From assembly GCF_000269985.1 (NCBI RefSeq), contig NC_016109.1, positions 7,343,001 to 7,407,000 of the forward strand: a DNA stretch of 64,000 nucleotides, read 5' to 3'. Positions within the stretch are counted from its first letter, which is position 1, and each line of letters opens with the position of its first letter. The position numbers were made by a program, and so were the translations under genes. The notes below the pieces were generated by a model that did no database searches, was not told the DNA's origin, and worked only from the letters and a program-made list of their open reading frames with translations. Shown here piece by piece: positions 56,666-64,000 of this stretch. The stretch comes from Kitasatospora setae KM-6054. GTDB lineage: Bacteria; Actinomycetota; Actinomycetes; Streptomycetales; Streptomycetaceae.

Positions 56666-57679
56666 TCACCTGTTCCCGAGTCGGGGGTCGAGCACGGTGT
56701 AGAGCGCGTCCACCACCGCGGAGATCACCACGAACGCCAGCGCGGAGAACAGCACCACGCCGATCACCACCGGCACGTCCCGGCTGTTGACCGCGCCGAG
56801 CACCAGCGCGCCCACCCCGGGCCGGCCGAACACCGCCTCCACCAGCACCGTCCCGCCCAGCAGCGAGCCGGTCAGCCAGCCGGTCAGCGTCACCATCGGC
56901 ACTGCGGCGTGCCGCAGCGCGTGCCGCACCACCAGCGCGGTGCGTCCGCGCCCGCGGGCCCGCACGGTCACCGCGAACGGCTGGGCCAGCGCCGCCTCCA
57001 GGCCCTCGCGCAGCACCTGCGCGAGCGTCCCGGCGAGCGGCAGCGCCAGTGTCACGGCGGGCAGCACCAGCGAGCCGAAGCCGTCCGCCCCGGCGACCGG
57101 GAACCAGCGCAGGTGGAAGGAGAACACCGTCAGCAGCACCAGGCCCAGCCAGTACGAGGGGGTGGAGACCGCGACCAGCTCCCAGGCCCCGGTCAGCGAC
57201 CGCAGCCCGGGCCGCCGGCCGGCGGTGGCGACCGCCGAGACGGTCGCCACCAGCAGCGCCAGCAGCACCGCCGAACCCACCAACTGCAGGGTCGGGCCGA
57301 GCTGTTCGGCGACCAGCCCGGCCACCGGGCGCTGCAACTGGTAGGACTGGCCGAGGTCGCCGCGCAGCAGCTGCCCCAGGAAGTGCAGGTACTGGGTGAA
57401 CACCGGCTGGTCGAAGCCCAGTTGGTGCCGGATCTGCTCGCGGACCTCCGGCGTGGTGGTGTTCGCCGGGCCGAGCAGCACCGCCACCGGGTCGCCCGGG
57501 ATCAGCTGCAGCGCGCCGAACGCCAGCGTCGCCGCGCCGAACAGCACCGCGAACGCCCCCGCCAGCCGGCGCGGCAGCGCCCGCAGCAGCCCGCGCAGCA
57601 GCGAGGCCGGGGCCCGGCCCCGCGACGGCTGCTGCGCCGTCGCGGAACCGGGACCGGGAGCGGGGTGCACGGCTGTCAC
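56666..57679 (-). CDS. ABC transporter permease (DppB-like)
   Basis: A 337-residue permease from GTG 57679, overlapping the lipoprotein stop by 4 bp. It has the DppB N-terminal pattern (GALQLIPGDPVAVLLGP; FDQPVFTQYLHFLGQLLRGDLGQS, in part), six hydrophobic segments, and an EAA-like loop region ending RHAAVPMVTLTG. It forms the membrane channel with the DppC-like protein. Confidence 0.93.
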   Translation of the reverse strand: MTAVHPAPGPGSATAQQPSRGRAPASLLRGLLRALPRRLAGAFAVLFGAATLAFGALQLIPGDPVAVLLGPANTTTPEVREQIRHQLGFDQPVFTQYLHFLGQLLRGDLGQSYQLQRPVAGLVAEQLGPTLQLVGSAVLLALLVATVSAVATAGRRPGLRSLTGAWELVAVSTPSYWLGLVLLTVFSFHLRWFPVAGADGFGSLVLPAVTLALPLAGTLAQVLREGLEAALAQPFAVTVRARGRGRTALVVRHALRHAAVPMVTLTGWLTGSLLGGTVLVEAVFGRPGVGALVLGAVNSRDVPVVIGVVLFSALAFVVISAVVDALYTVLDPRLGNR

Positions 57680-59331
57680 GCCGTGCGCCAGGTGTCGTAG
57701 AAGCTCAGCCAGGTGTCCGAGTCGAAGCTCAGCCCGCCGACCTTCGCCGAGCTGCCGGTCAGCGCGTGCGGGGTGTACACCGGCACGACGGTGGCCAGGT
57801 CGACCGCCCGCTTCTGCACCTTCGCGTACAGCTCGGCGCGCTTGCCGGCGTCCAGGGTGGCCCGGGCGGCGTTGGTCCACTCGTCGAGCTGCGCGTCCGG
57901 CAGGAAGGTCGCGTTGATGCCGCCCTTGGCCGGGTCGGAGGCGGAGTTGAGGAACAGCCAGAGCACGTCCGGCTCGAACCGGGCCCAGGCCAGGTCGACG
58001 ATGTTGGCCTTGCCGCCGTACACCAGGGTCGAGTAGCCGCCGACGTCCAGCGCCGGGCGCTGCACCTCGACGCCGATCTTCTTCAGGTCGGCCTGGAACG
58101 CCTGGCCGAGGATGTCGCGGCTCTGCTGGGTGGCCGTCGCGGTCAGCTGCGGCCACACCAGGGTCAGCCGCTTGCCGTCCTTGGTGCGGTAGCCGTCACC
58201 GTCCCGGCCGGTCCAACCCGCCTCGTCCAGCAGCTTGTTGGAGAGCGACTGGTCGAACGGCCAGGAGCCCTCCAGCTCCTTGGCGTAGCCCGGGGTGGTC
58301 GCCGAGATCGGGCTCCAGGCGCGCGGGAACTGGCCGAACTGCACGGACTTCACGTCGAGGTCGACGTCGATGCCGCGCTGCACCGCCTGCCGGACCTTCT
58401 GGTCGTCCAGCGGCGCCAGCGAACCGTTCAGCCACAGGTTGTAGTTGCCGCCCGGCTGCGCCTGGGTGAGCAGCTTCAGCTTCGAGTCGGCCTTCACCGT
58501 CGCCACGCTCTGCGGCGGCACCGCCTTCGCGACCTGCACCTGCCCGCTGCTCAGCGCGCCGACCCGGACCGAGGCGTCCGGGAGGAACCGCACCACGAAC
58601 TTGTCGAGGTACGCGGGGCCGTTGTGCTTGGCCGTCGGCGGCGCCCAGTTGTAGGCCGGGTTCTTCTCGAACACCGCCTCCTGGCCCTTGCTGTACGACA
58701 CGAACTTGAACGGCCCGGTGCCGACGTCCGCCGTGCCGCCCTGGCCGAGCTTGGCCGCGCTGTCGGCCAGCGCCTTCGGCGAGTAGAAGCCCAGGTAGGT
58801 GGTGGACGCGGCCTGCAGGAACGGCGCGGACGGCTGGGCGAAGTCGATCCGGACGGTGGCCGGGTCGACCACCGTGGTGCCGGTGTACGAGCCCAGCAGG
58901 TTCGCCGCGTACTGCGACTTGGTGTCCTTCGCCACGATGTGGTCGAAGTTGGCCTTCACGGCGGCGGCGTCGAACGGCGTCCCGTCGTGGAACTTCACGT
59001 CGGTGCGCAGGTGGAAGGTGAAGCTCTTCAGGTCCGGCGCCACCTCCCAGGAGGTGGCCAGCCACGGGTGGAACTTCCCGTCGGCGTCCTCCGACACCAG
59101 CGAGTCGAACACCTGGCGCTGCAGCTCGGCGGTGAGGTCCTGGGTCGACACGTGCGGGTCCCAGGACACCGGCTCGGTGTCCACCGCGTAGGTCAGCGTG
59201 CCGCCGGCCACGGGCTTGCCCGCGTCCGCCGAGGTCCCGCCGCCCTTGGCGCCGGAGCACCCGGTCAGCAACAGGGCGGCGGCGACGGCGGGCACGAGCA
59301 CCCGGGCCGGACCGGGTCTGGGAATGCGCAT
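57676..59331 (-). CDS. ABC transporter solute-binding lipoprotein (SBP_bac_5)
   Basis: A 551-residue lipoprotein from ATG 59331, behind GGAGGAAAG. The lipobox is LLLTGCSG, then GGTLTYAVDTEPVSWDPH, FHLRTDVKFHDGTPFDAAAV and GTGPFKFVSYSKGQEAVFEKNP, the family signatures of DppA/OppA. It captures a peptide-like or other polar ligand outside the cell and heads the four-gene import operon. It is divergent from a LysR gene. Context with an SfnB-like enzyme and a Cys leader suggests a sulfur-containing ligand (inference only). Confidence 0.93.
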   Translation of the reverse strand: MRIPRPGPARVLVPAVAAALLLTGCSGAKGGGTSADAGKPVAGGTLTYAVDTEPVSWDPHVSTQDLTAELQRQVFDSLVSEDADGKFHPWLATSWEVAPDLKSFTFHLRTDVKFHDGTPFDAAAVKANFDHIVAKDTKSQYAANLLGSYTGTTVVDPATVRIDFAQPSAPFLQAASTTYLGFYSPKALADSAAKLGQGGTADVGTGPFKFVSYSKGQEAVFEKNPAYNWAPPTAKHNGPAYLDKFVVRFLPDASVRVGALSSGQVQVAKAVPPQSVATVKADSKLKLLTQAQPGGNYNLWLNGSLAPLDDQKVRQAVQRGIDVDLDVKSVQFGQFPRAWSPISATTPGYAKELEGSWPFDQSLSNKLLDEAGWTGRDGDGYRTKDGKRLTLVWPQLTATATQQSRDILGQAFQADLKKIGVEVQRPALDVGGYSTLVYGGKANIVDLAWARFEPDVLWLFLNSASDPAKGGINATFLPDAQLDEWTNAARATLDAGKRAELYAKVQKRAVDLATVVPVYTPHALTGSSAKVGGLSFDSDTWLSFYDTWRTA

Positions 59332-59634
59332 GGGAATCTTTCCTCCGTACGGGGACACACGTGCTGTGCTGAGCGCTGCGCGACGTGCTGGTGGTGGACC
59401 GGTGAGGTACCGGTGATGTGCCGGGTCGGGTGACCCGGGTGGGTGACCTGCTGCTCCGGCGCCGCCGAACGCGGCGGGGCCGGGTGCGAACGCGCCCGCT
59501 GTTTCCGGGTGTTGCGTTCTGATGACATGGCTGCGACCTGGGCCGCGCCAAGAAGACTGCTACCGACAGGAATTGACGAAGCGTTGCCCGAAAGGCCCTG
59601 CCCCGGCCCGGTTCCGCGCTGTTAGCCTCGGCAA
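59332..59634. promoter_or_regulatory. Divergent promoter region between ABC operon and LysR gene
   Basis: 303 bp without a gene. It contains the perfect inverted repeat CCGGGTC-GGGT-GACCCGG (59421-59438) beside direct ACCGGTGA repeats (59398-59415), a candidate LysR-type binding or leader structure. TAGCCT at 59623-59628 ends 6 nt before the LysR ATG, suggesting a leaderless message. Confidence 0.5.
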
Positions 59635-60492
59635 ATGACCAGAACACTGGACATCGGCGCACTGCGCAGCCTCGCCGCGATCGGCGACCACGGCGGGTTC
59701 CACCGCGCCGCGGCGGCGCTGGGCATCTCCCAGTCCGCCGTCAGCCAGCACGTCCGGCGCCTCGAACGCACCCTCGGGCACGCCCTGGTGGAGCGCAGCG
59801 GCCGCGGCATCCGGTTCACCGCCACCGGGGAGCTCGCCCTCGCCGAGGCCCGCCGGGTGCTCGCCGCCCACGACGAGGCGCTGGTCCGGCTCGGCGTCAC
59901 CGAGCCCGCCGAGGCCGGCTACCTGATCGGCTCCACCGAGCACGTCGCGGAGGGCGTCCTGCCCGCCATCACCCGCACCGTGACCAGCCAACTCCCGGGC
60001 CGGACCGTCCGGTTCAGGCTCGACCGGGGCGGCCGGCTGCACGAGGCGCTGGACGAGGGCGCGCTCGACGCCGCCGTGTTCATCGGCGACAGCGGCGGCC
60101 GGTCCGGCGAGGTGGCCGGCGGCGTCCCGCTGTCCTGGTTCGCCGCCCCGGACTGGGACACGCCCGACCCGGCCATGCCCGTCCCGCTGGTCGCCATCGA
60201 CGGCCCCTGCGTGCTGCGCGACCGCGCGCTGACCGCGCTGCGGGCCGGCGGCCGCCGGGTCACCGTGATCGCCGAGGCCGCCCAACTCGCGGGCGTGATA
60301 GGCGCGGTGCGCGGCGGCCTCGGCGTCGCGCTGCTCGCCGACCACGGCCCGCCGCCGCCCGGACTGGTCCGGCTGCGCGACCTGCCCGCCGTCCCGCCCG
60401 AACCCCTCTACCTGCGCTACCGGGTCGGCGCGCCGGAGCAGTTGACCGGCGCGCTGCGCAGCGCGCTGGACAACCTGGCCCCCCGGCTCTAG
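59635..60492 (+). CDS. LysR-family transcriptional regulator
   Basis: A 285-residue protein with a standard LysR N-terminus (LRSLAAIGDHGGFHRAAAAL, then ISQSAVSQHVRRLERTLGHAL, in part) and a periplasmic-binding-like effector domain. It is divergent from the ABC operon, so that operon is its likely target. LysR proteins are the usual regulators of sulfur assimilation (CysB/Cbl type), which would fit the neighbours, but the effector cannot be read from the sequence. Confidence 0.9.
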   Translation: MTRTLDIGALRSLAAIGDHGGFHRAAAALGISQSAVSQHVRRLERTLGHALVERSGRGIRFTATGELALAEARRVLAAHDEALVRLGVTEPAEAGYLIGSTEHVAEGVLPAITRTVTSQLPGRTVRFRLDRGGRLHEALDEGALDAAVFIGDSGGRSGEVAGGVPLSWFAAPDWDTPDPAMPVPLVAIDGPCVLRDRALTALRAGGRRVTVIAEAAQLAGVIGAVRGGLGVALLADHGPPPPGLVRLRDLPAVPPEPLYLRYRVGAPEQLTGALRSALDNLAPRL

Positions 60493-60527
60493 GGCCGGGA
60501 GCGGGGCGGCGGTGGCGGGCCGGCGGC

Positions 60528-61769
60528 TCACGCGAACCGCTGCCCGTAGTCGTTCAGCGCCGACGTGCCGATCCCCAGCAGGGCCGCGTCCTCCTGCGGG
60601 GCGTGCACCCCGGCGGCCTGCACGTCGCGGAAGATCCGCTCCAGCGGGCCGGTCTGCGACAGCGCGGCGCTGCCCAGCAGCCGCACCGCCAGCTCCACCG
60701 CCCGGGTCAGGTCGCGGATCACCGCGACCTTCGCCGCCAGCGCCTCCACCCCCGACACCACCTCGCCGCGGTCCAGCTTCCCGGCGATCGCCAGGATCAG
60801 CTGCTCGGACGTCGACAGCAGCACCTCGATCTCGCCCGCCGTCCGGCGGAACCGCTCGGTGACGCCGACCGGCCGCCCCAGCTGGTGGGGCACCTTGGTG
60901 TAGCCGACGTGGTGCACGTGGTCCTGCGCGGCCCGGGCCGCGCCCAGGTACAGCGAGGCCGAGATCAGCAGGATCGCGTTGGCGTGCTCCTGGTCCGGCG
61001 CGGGGCCGCCGCCGGCCGGCCGCGGCGCGTCGAAGCCGTCGAACTCGATCAGGTCGTCCGGGCCGACCTCCACGTCGGTGAAGACCACCTCGTTGCTGAC
61101 CGTCGCCCGCATGCCCAGCTGCCGCCAGGTCGGCAGGATCTCGACGCCCGGCGCGTCGCCCGGCACCACGAAGACCGCCAGCCGCGGCTGCGGCTCGTCG
61201 GTGACCGCCCACAGCAGGAAGTACGCCAGCCCCTCCGCGCCGGTCACGAAGCGCTTGCGGCCGGTGATCGCCCAGCCCTTCGCGGTCCGCCGGGCCACCG
61301 TGCCGCCGCCCGGGCCGGTGTCCGGCTCCGCCCGGGCGTGGTTGATCAGGGTGGGCCGCTCGGCCGACTCGGCCAGGATCCGCCGGTACAGCGCCTCCGG
61401 CCACGGGCGGCCGGGCGCCAGCACGTGCGGCACCAGCGTCATGGTGGCGATCAGCGCCACCGAGGTGTCGCCCCGGCCCAGCGCCAGCAGGATCCGCGCC
61501 AGGTCGCTGAACGAGACGCCCGGCCCGCCCCACTCCTCGCCCACCGTCGCGGTCAGCAGCCCCGCCTCGTGCAGCAGCTCGATCGCCGCGTGCGGGAACT
61601 CGCCGGTCCGGTCGTACTCGCCCGCGGTGTCGGCGAGCGCTGCGGTGATCTCGTCCAGCCGGGACAGGTCGGGCTTCCGCAGCCGGAAGCCACCGGCGGG
61701 CGCGGCGGGCGCGGCGGGCGCGGCGGGATCGGCTTCGGGCACGGCGGAGGGCGGAGCGGTGCTGGTCAT
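60528..61769 (-). CDS. Acyl-CoA dehydrogenase-like flavoprotein, SfnB-type (sulfur acquisition)
   Basis: A 413-residue flavoprotein. EEWGGPGVSFSDLARILLALGRGDTSVAL (in part), TGRKRFVTGAEG, LPTWRQLGMRATVSNEVVF and the C-terminal RLLGSAALSQTGPLERIFRDVQA (in part) place it among acyl-CoA dehydrogenase-like proteins such as SfnB and DszC-like monooxygenases, not beta-oxidation enzymes; the catalytic Glu loop of the latter is not evident. SfnB-type enzymes are linked to release of sulfur from sulfones or sulfonates. A Cys-ending leader ORF lies upstream at 61923-62069. An Ala-rich AAPAAPAAPAGG linker is near the N-terminus. Confidence 0.8.
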   Translation of the reverse strand: MTSTAPPSAVPEADPAAPAAPAAPAGGFRLRKPDLSRLDEITAALADTAGEYDRTGEFPHAAIELLHEAGLLTATVGEEWGGPGVSFSDLARILLALGRGDTSVALIATMTLVPHVLAPGRPWPEALYRRILAESAERPTLINHARAEPDTGPGGGTVARRTAKGWAITGRKRFVTGAEGLAYFLLWAVTDEPQPRLAVFVVPGDAPGVEILPTWRQLGMRATVSNEVVFTDVEVGPDDLIEFDGFDAPRPAGGGPAPDQEHANAILLISASLYLGAARAAQDHVHHVGYTKVPHQLGRPVGVTERFRRTAGEIEVLLSTSEQLILAIAGKLDRGEVVSGVEALAAKVAVIRDLTRAVELAVRLLGSAALSQTGPLERIFRDVQAAGVHAPQEDAALLGIGTSALNDYGQRFA

Positions 61770-62306
61770 GGCGCATCCTCGGGCAGGCGGGGCGGGGGTG
61801 ACCGGACGACGGCGCGGCCCGGCGGCACCGGGCGGGCAGGCCGCGGCGGCCGGGCGGCACGGCGGCCGGACCCGATCAGGGGCGGGAAGGGAGGGCGGAG
61901 CGGACGGCGCGGGCGGCCGGACTCAGCGACAACAGGCGGAGCCGACGAACCCGAAGTCGACGGCGCGGCGGCTGGTCAGCAGCGGCGTCGGCGCGGGAGA
62001 CAGCCGCGGGCAGGCGAGCGCCGCGGCCGCACACCGGCCGCCGATCACCGCACACACGTTCCCGGACATGCCCCGAGTCTGCTGGATCGCCCGCGCCCCC
62101 GTCCACCGCCGACTTGTGATCGGGACCGAACACCAGCGCTTATCGGTCACCCGCCCGCCCCGGTGCCGCGCGGGCCGTCAGCGCCGGTACGGTCGAACCC
62201 GCCTGACGTCCCGTTACCCAATCTTGATCATCCGGGGCGCGACCGGACGACCCGCCCGCGGCGTGTCCTCCCACGTCGACGACAACCATTCCATCCGGGG
62301 GACCAC
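61770..62306. other. Leader/promoter region of the SfnB-like gene and the sigma gene
   Basis: 537 bp with only the leader ORF on the minus strand. 61770-61922 is very GC-rich with several overlapping CCGG-rich inverted repeats, fitting an attenuator, but no single hairpin stands out. I see no tRNA or other RNA gene. Confidence 0.4.
61923..62069 (-). CDS. Putative Cys-responsive leader peptide (48 aa)
   Basis: The minus-strand ORF from ATG 62069 to TGA ends LLTSRRAVDFGFVGSACCR. Short peptides ending in a TSRR-VD-G(S)ACCR pattern are known upstream of actinobacterial sulfur-transport and sulfonate genes, where Cys codons near the stop allow attenuation by cysteine supply. It lies 154 nt upstream of the SfnB-like gene on the same strand. 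The true start could be a later GTG, since the ribosome site is poor. Confidence 0.62.
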   Translation of the reverse strand: MSGNVCAVIGGRCAAAALACPRLSPAPTPLLTSRRAVDFGFVGSACCR

Positions 62307-62825
62307 ATGACCGAGGGGCTCGACTTCGACGAGTTCGCGGCCAGCCGGGCGCGCCGCCTGTTCCACTTGGCGTACCTGATGTGCGGGGACTGGCACCAGG
62401 CCCAGGACCTGGTGCAGACGGCGCTCTCCAAGCTCTACCCGGTCTGGGGCCGGCTGCGCCGCGGCGACGGCGAGGCGGGCCTCGACGCGTACGCCCGCAA
62501 GGTCCTGCTGCGCTGCTACCTCTCGCACCGGCGGCTGCGGCGCTCCAGCGAACTCGCCGTCGACGAGTTCCCCGAGGAGCCGTCGATCGGCGCGCACGAG
62601 GGCAGCGCCGCCGCCCTCCGGCTCACCCTGATCGAGGCGCTGCGCCAACTCCCGCCCCGCAACCGGGCCGCCGTGGTGCTCCGCTACCTGGAGGACTACA
62701 GCCTGGAGGAGACCGCCGAGGCGATGGGCATCACGGTCAGCGCCGTCAAGAGCCTCAACTCCCGCTCGATGACCCGCCTGCGCGCCATCCTCGGCCCCGA
62801 CCGCGCCCTGCTGCTCCAGGACTGA
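62307..62825 (+). CDS. SigE-family ECF RNA polymerase sigma factor
   Basis: A 172-residue ECF sigma factor. ATG 62307 follows GGGGGA. Region 2 reads LFHLAYLMCGDWHQAQDLVQTALSKLY (in part) and region 4 reads LPPRNRAAVVLRYLEDYSLEETAEAMGI, then VSAVKSLNSRSMTRLR. The sequence fits the streptomycete SigE70-type group that often precedes a single-pass membrane protein, as here. No classical ZAS anti-sigma (HxxxCxxC) is seen. The gene is separate from the sulfur genes, which run the other way. Confidence 0.92.
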   Translation: MTEGLDFDEFAASRARRLFHLAYLMCGDWHQAQDLVQTALSKLYPVWGRLRRGDGEAGLDAYARKVLLRCYLSHRRLRRSSELAVDEFPEEPSIGAHEGSAAALRLTLIEALRQLPPRNRAAVVLRYLEDYSLEETAEAMGITVSAVKSLNSRSMTRLRAILGPDRALLLQD

Positions 62826-62911
62826 CCCCGCACGCCCCGCGCGCACCCCGCACCCCCGCACGCCCCCCGCGCACCCCCGACACCCACCTGCCCGTACGGA
62901 AGGCCCCGACC

Positions 62912-64000
62912 GTGGACCCGGACCCGAACCCGGACCTGGACCTGGAACTCTCGACCCTGATGGAGACGAGCGTCAGGAACCTGAGCGTGCCCGTCGCGGT
63001 GATCGTCGCCGAGAGCGGCCGCCGCGGCCGCCGCCGGCAGACCGCCCGGCGGCTGCGGGTCGCCGGAACGACGATCGCCGTCGCCGCCATCGCACTGGCC
63101 GGCGCGAACGCCGGGCTCCCGCTGCTCACCGCCGCCCCGAGCGGCAGCGGCAGCTACGCCCCGGCCGCCCGCCCGACCGGCGCCGCCGAACCGCTGACCC
63201 CCGCCCCGCCGTCCGCCGGCGGGCCCTCGGCGACGCCGTACCAGACGCCGTACCAGACCCCGTACCAGACGCCGTCCGTCCCGGCGTCCGAATCCCCGTC
63301 GCCGTCCTCGACCACCGGCGCCCCCGACGGCTCCGGGGCCTCCTCGCCCGGCGGGTCGGCCGGCGGGGCGCTGCCCCAGCGCACCGTCGACGCGGACGGC
63401 CAGGTGCACTGGCAGCCGCTGCTGGTCGCCCAGGCCCGGACGCTCCCGGCCGAGAAACCGCCGGCGAAGGGCGCCCCCGTCGAGTTCCGCCCCGACACGG
63501 TGCTCGGCGCCATGCGGACGATGCAGCCCGAACTGAAGAGCAACTACACCCCGAGCCGGCAGACCGCCCGCGCCGACCGGCCCCCGGGCGGCGCCACCGT
63601 CTTCCTGAACTACGACGACCGCAGCGGCCCGGTCAGCCTCGAACTGACCCTCCGCCGCGCCGACGTCCCCTTCCCGGCCGACGGCCTCTCGCCCCGCCCC
63701 GACCAGGTGCCCTTCCACTGCGGCGTCGACAGCGGCCTCGGCGGCAACCACGCCACCGCCTGCTTCGGCGGCTACCTCGACCGGGACCGCTGGGAGATGA
63801 TCGAGATGGACGACTCCCAGGCCACCGGCCTCTACGGCTACCGGGTGGTGATCTGGCGCTCCGACGGCACCGTCCTCGACTTCACCCAGTACTGCGGCAG
63901 CCTCGACGCCCTCGGCGAGGACCCCGGCGTCCCCCCGGGCGCCCACGACAAGCCGCCCTTCGACCTCACCGTCTGGCGCGGCATCACCGAGAGCGCGCTC
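62912..64000 (+). CDS. Membrane-anchored protein downstream of the sigma gene (3' partial)
   Basis: GTG 62912, eight nt after GGAAGG, opens a frame that is still open after 363 codons at the right edge. Residues 1-50 are cytosolic and acidic then basic (VIVAESGRRGRRRQTARRL), followed by one transmembrane helix (about 51-72), a Pro/Ser linker with YQTP x3 (12-bp repeats near 63238-63275), and an extracellular domain with a possible Cys pair (HCGVDSGLGGNHATACFGG). Such proteins often act with the ECF sigma factor before them, as anti-sigma or stress sensor, but no ZAS motif is present. Confidence 0.75.
   Translation, partial: MDPDPNPDLDLELSTLMETSVRNLSVPVAVIVAESGRRGRRRQTARRLRVAGTTIAVAAIALAGANAGLPLLTAAPSGSGSYAPAARPTGAAEPLTPAPPSAGGPSATPYQTPYQTPYQTPSVPASESPSPSSTTGAPDGSGASSPGGSAGGALPQRTVDADGQVHWQPLLVAQARTLPAEKPPAKGAPVEFRPDTVLGAMRTMQPELKSNYTPSRQTARADRPPGGATVFLNYDDRSGPVSLELTLRRADVPFPADGLSPRPDQVPFHCGVDSGLGGNHATACFGGYLDRDRWEMIEMDDSQATGLYGYRVVIWRSDGTVLDFTQYCGSLDALGEDPGVPPGAHDKPPFDLTVWRGITESAL

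Noticed and set aside
59265..59528. A Cys-containing leader peptide in front of the ABC operon
   Set aside because: The minus-strand frames there overlap the lipoprotein start and lack the short TSRR-VD-CC pattern seen at 61923.
60482..60499. CCCGGC-TCTAGG-GCCGGG as a terminator after the LysR gene
   Set aside because: The stem is only 6 bp and overlaps the stop codon; too weak to list as a feature.

Overview
The window is very GC-rich actinomycete chromosome. Codon use, TAGRRT-type -10 boxes, leaderless regulators and long modular enzymes fit Streptomyces, Kitasatospora or a close relative. I see no transposase, integrase, phage gene or CRISPR array.

Layout. (1) 1-10.4 kb, signalling and housekeeping: an SpoIIE-type phosphatase running off the left edge, a divergent Ser/Thr kinase fused to an extracellular peptide-binding domain, an HxlR regulator with a small NAD(P)-binding reductase, a secreted DNRLRE-like protein and an acyl-CoA ligase. 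(2) 10.6-13.7 kb, the most unusual locus: tRNA-like gene 1, an SDR-fold protein with an N-terminal four-cysteine knuckle and no catalytic Tyr, tRNA-like genes 2 and 3, and a leucine-rich-repeat protein, all on the + strand. (3) 13.7-19.1 kb: an SDR and an acyl-CoA dehydrogenase divergent from a TetR gene, a 57-residue zinc-ribbon protein, and two secreted proteins, one resembling GH16. (4) 19.1-53.8 kb, a modular type I polyketide cluster: an extender-unit operon (Ccr, fatty acyl-AMP ligase, KAS III), three PKS genes, a TetR/MFS export pair, a flavin monooxygenase, a large LuxR (LAL) activator and a type II thioesterase. (5) 53.8-62.1 kb: a complete peptide-type ABC transporter, a divergent LysR regulator, an SfnB-like flavoprotein and a Cys-ending leader peptide, which looks like a sulfur-source module. 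(6) 62.3-64 kb: an SigE-family ECF sigma factor and its membrane partner, cut by the right edge.

PKS logic. PKS1 is KSQ-AT(malonyl)-ACP / KS-AT(malonyl)-KR-ACP. PKS2 is KS-AT(methylmalonyl)-DH-KR-ACP / KS-AT(LAGH, atypical)-ACP. PKS3 is KS-AT(malonyl)-ACP-TE. Ccr, KAS III and the ligase resemble the trio that makes long 2-alkylmalonyl-CoA extenders in other clusters. The only AT with a non-standard specificity motif is in module 3, so it is the likely user. The inferred product is an alkyl-branched pentaketide with two unreduced final modules, released as a 4-hydroxy-2-pyrone or a small macrolactone.

A second theme is in-frame 12- and 15-bp tandem repeats in flexible linkers of many unrelated proteins. 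The clearest is a 14-unit, AT-richer 15-bp array inside PKS2. All calls come from reading the sequence; no database search was run.
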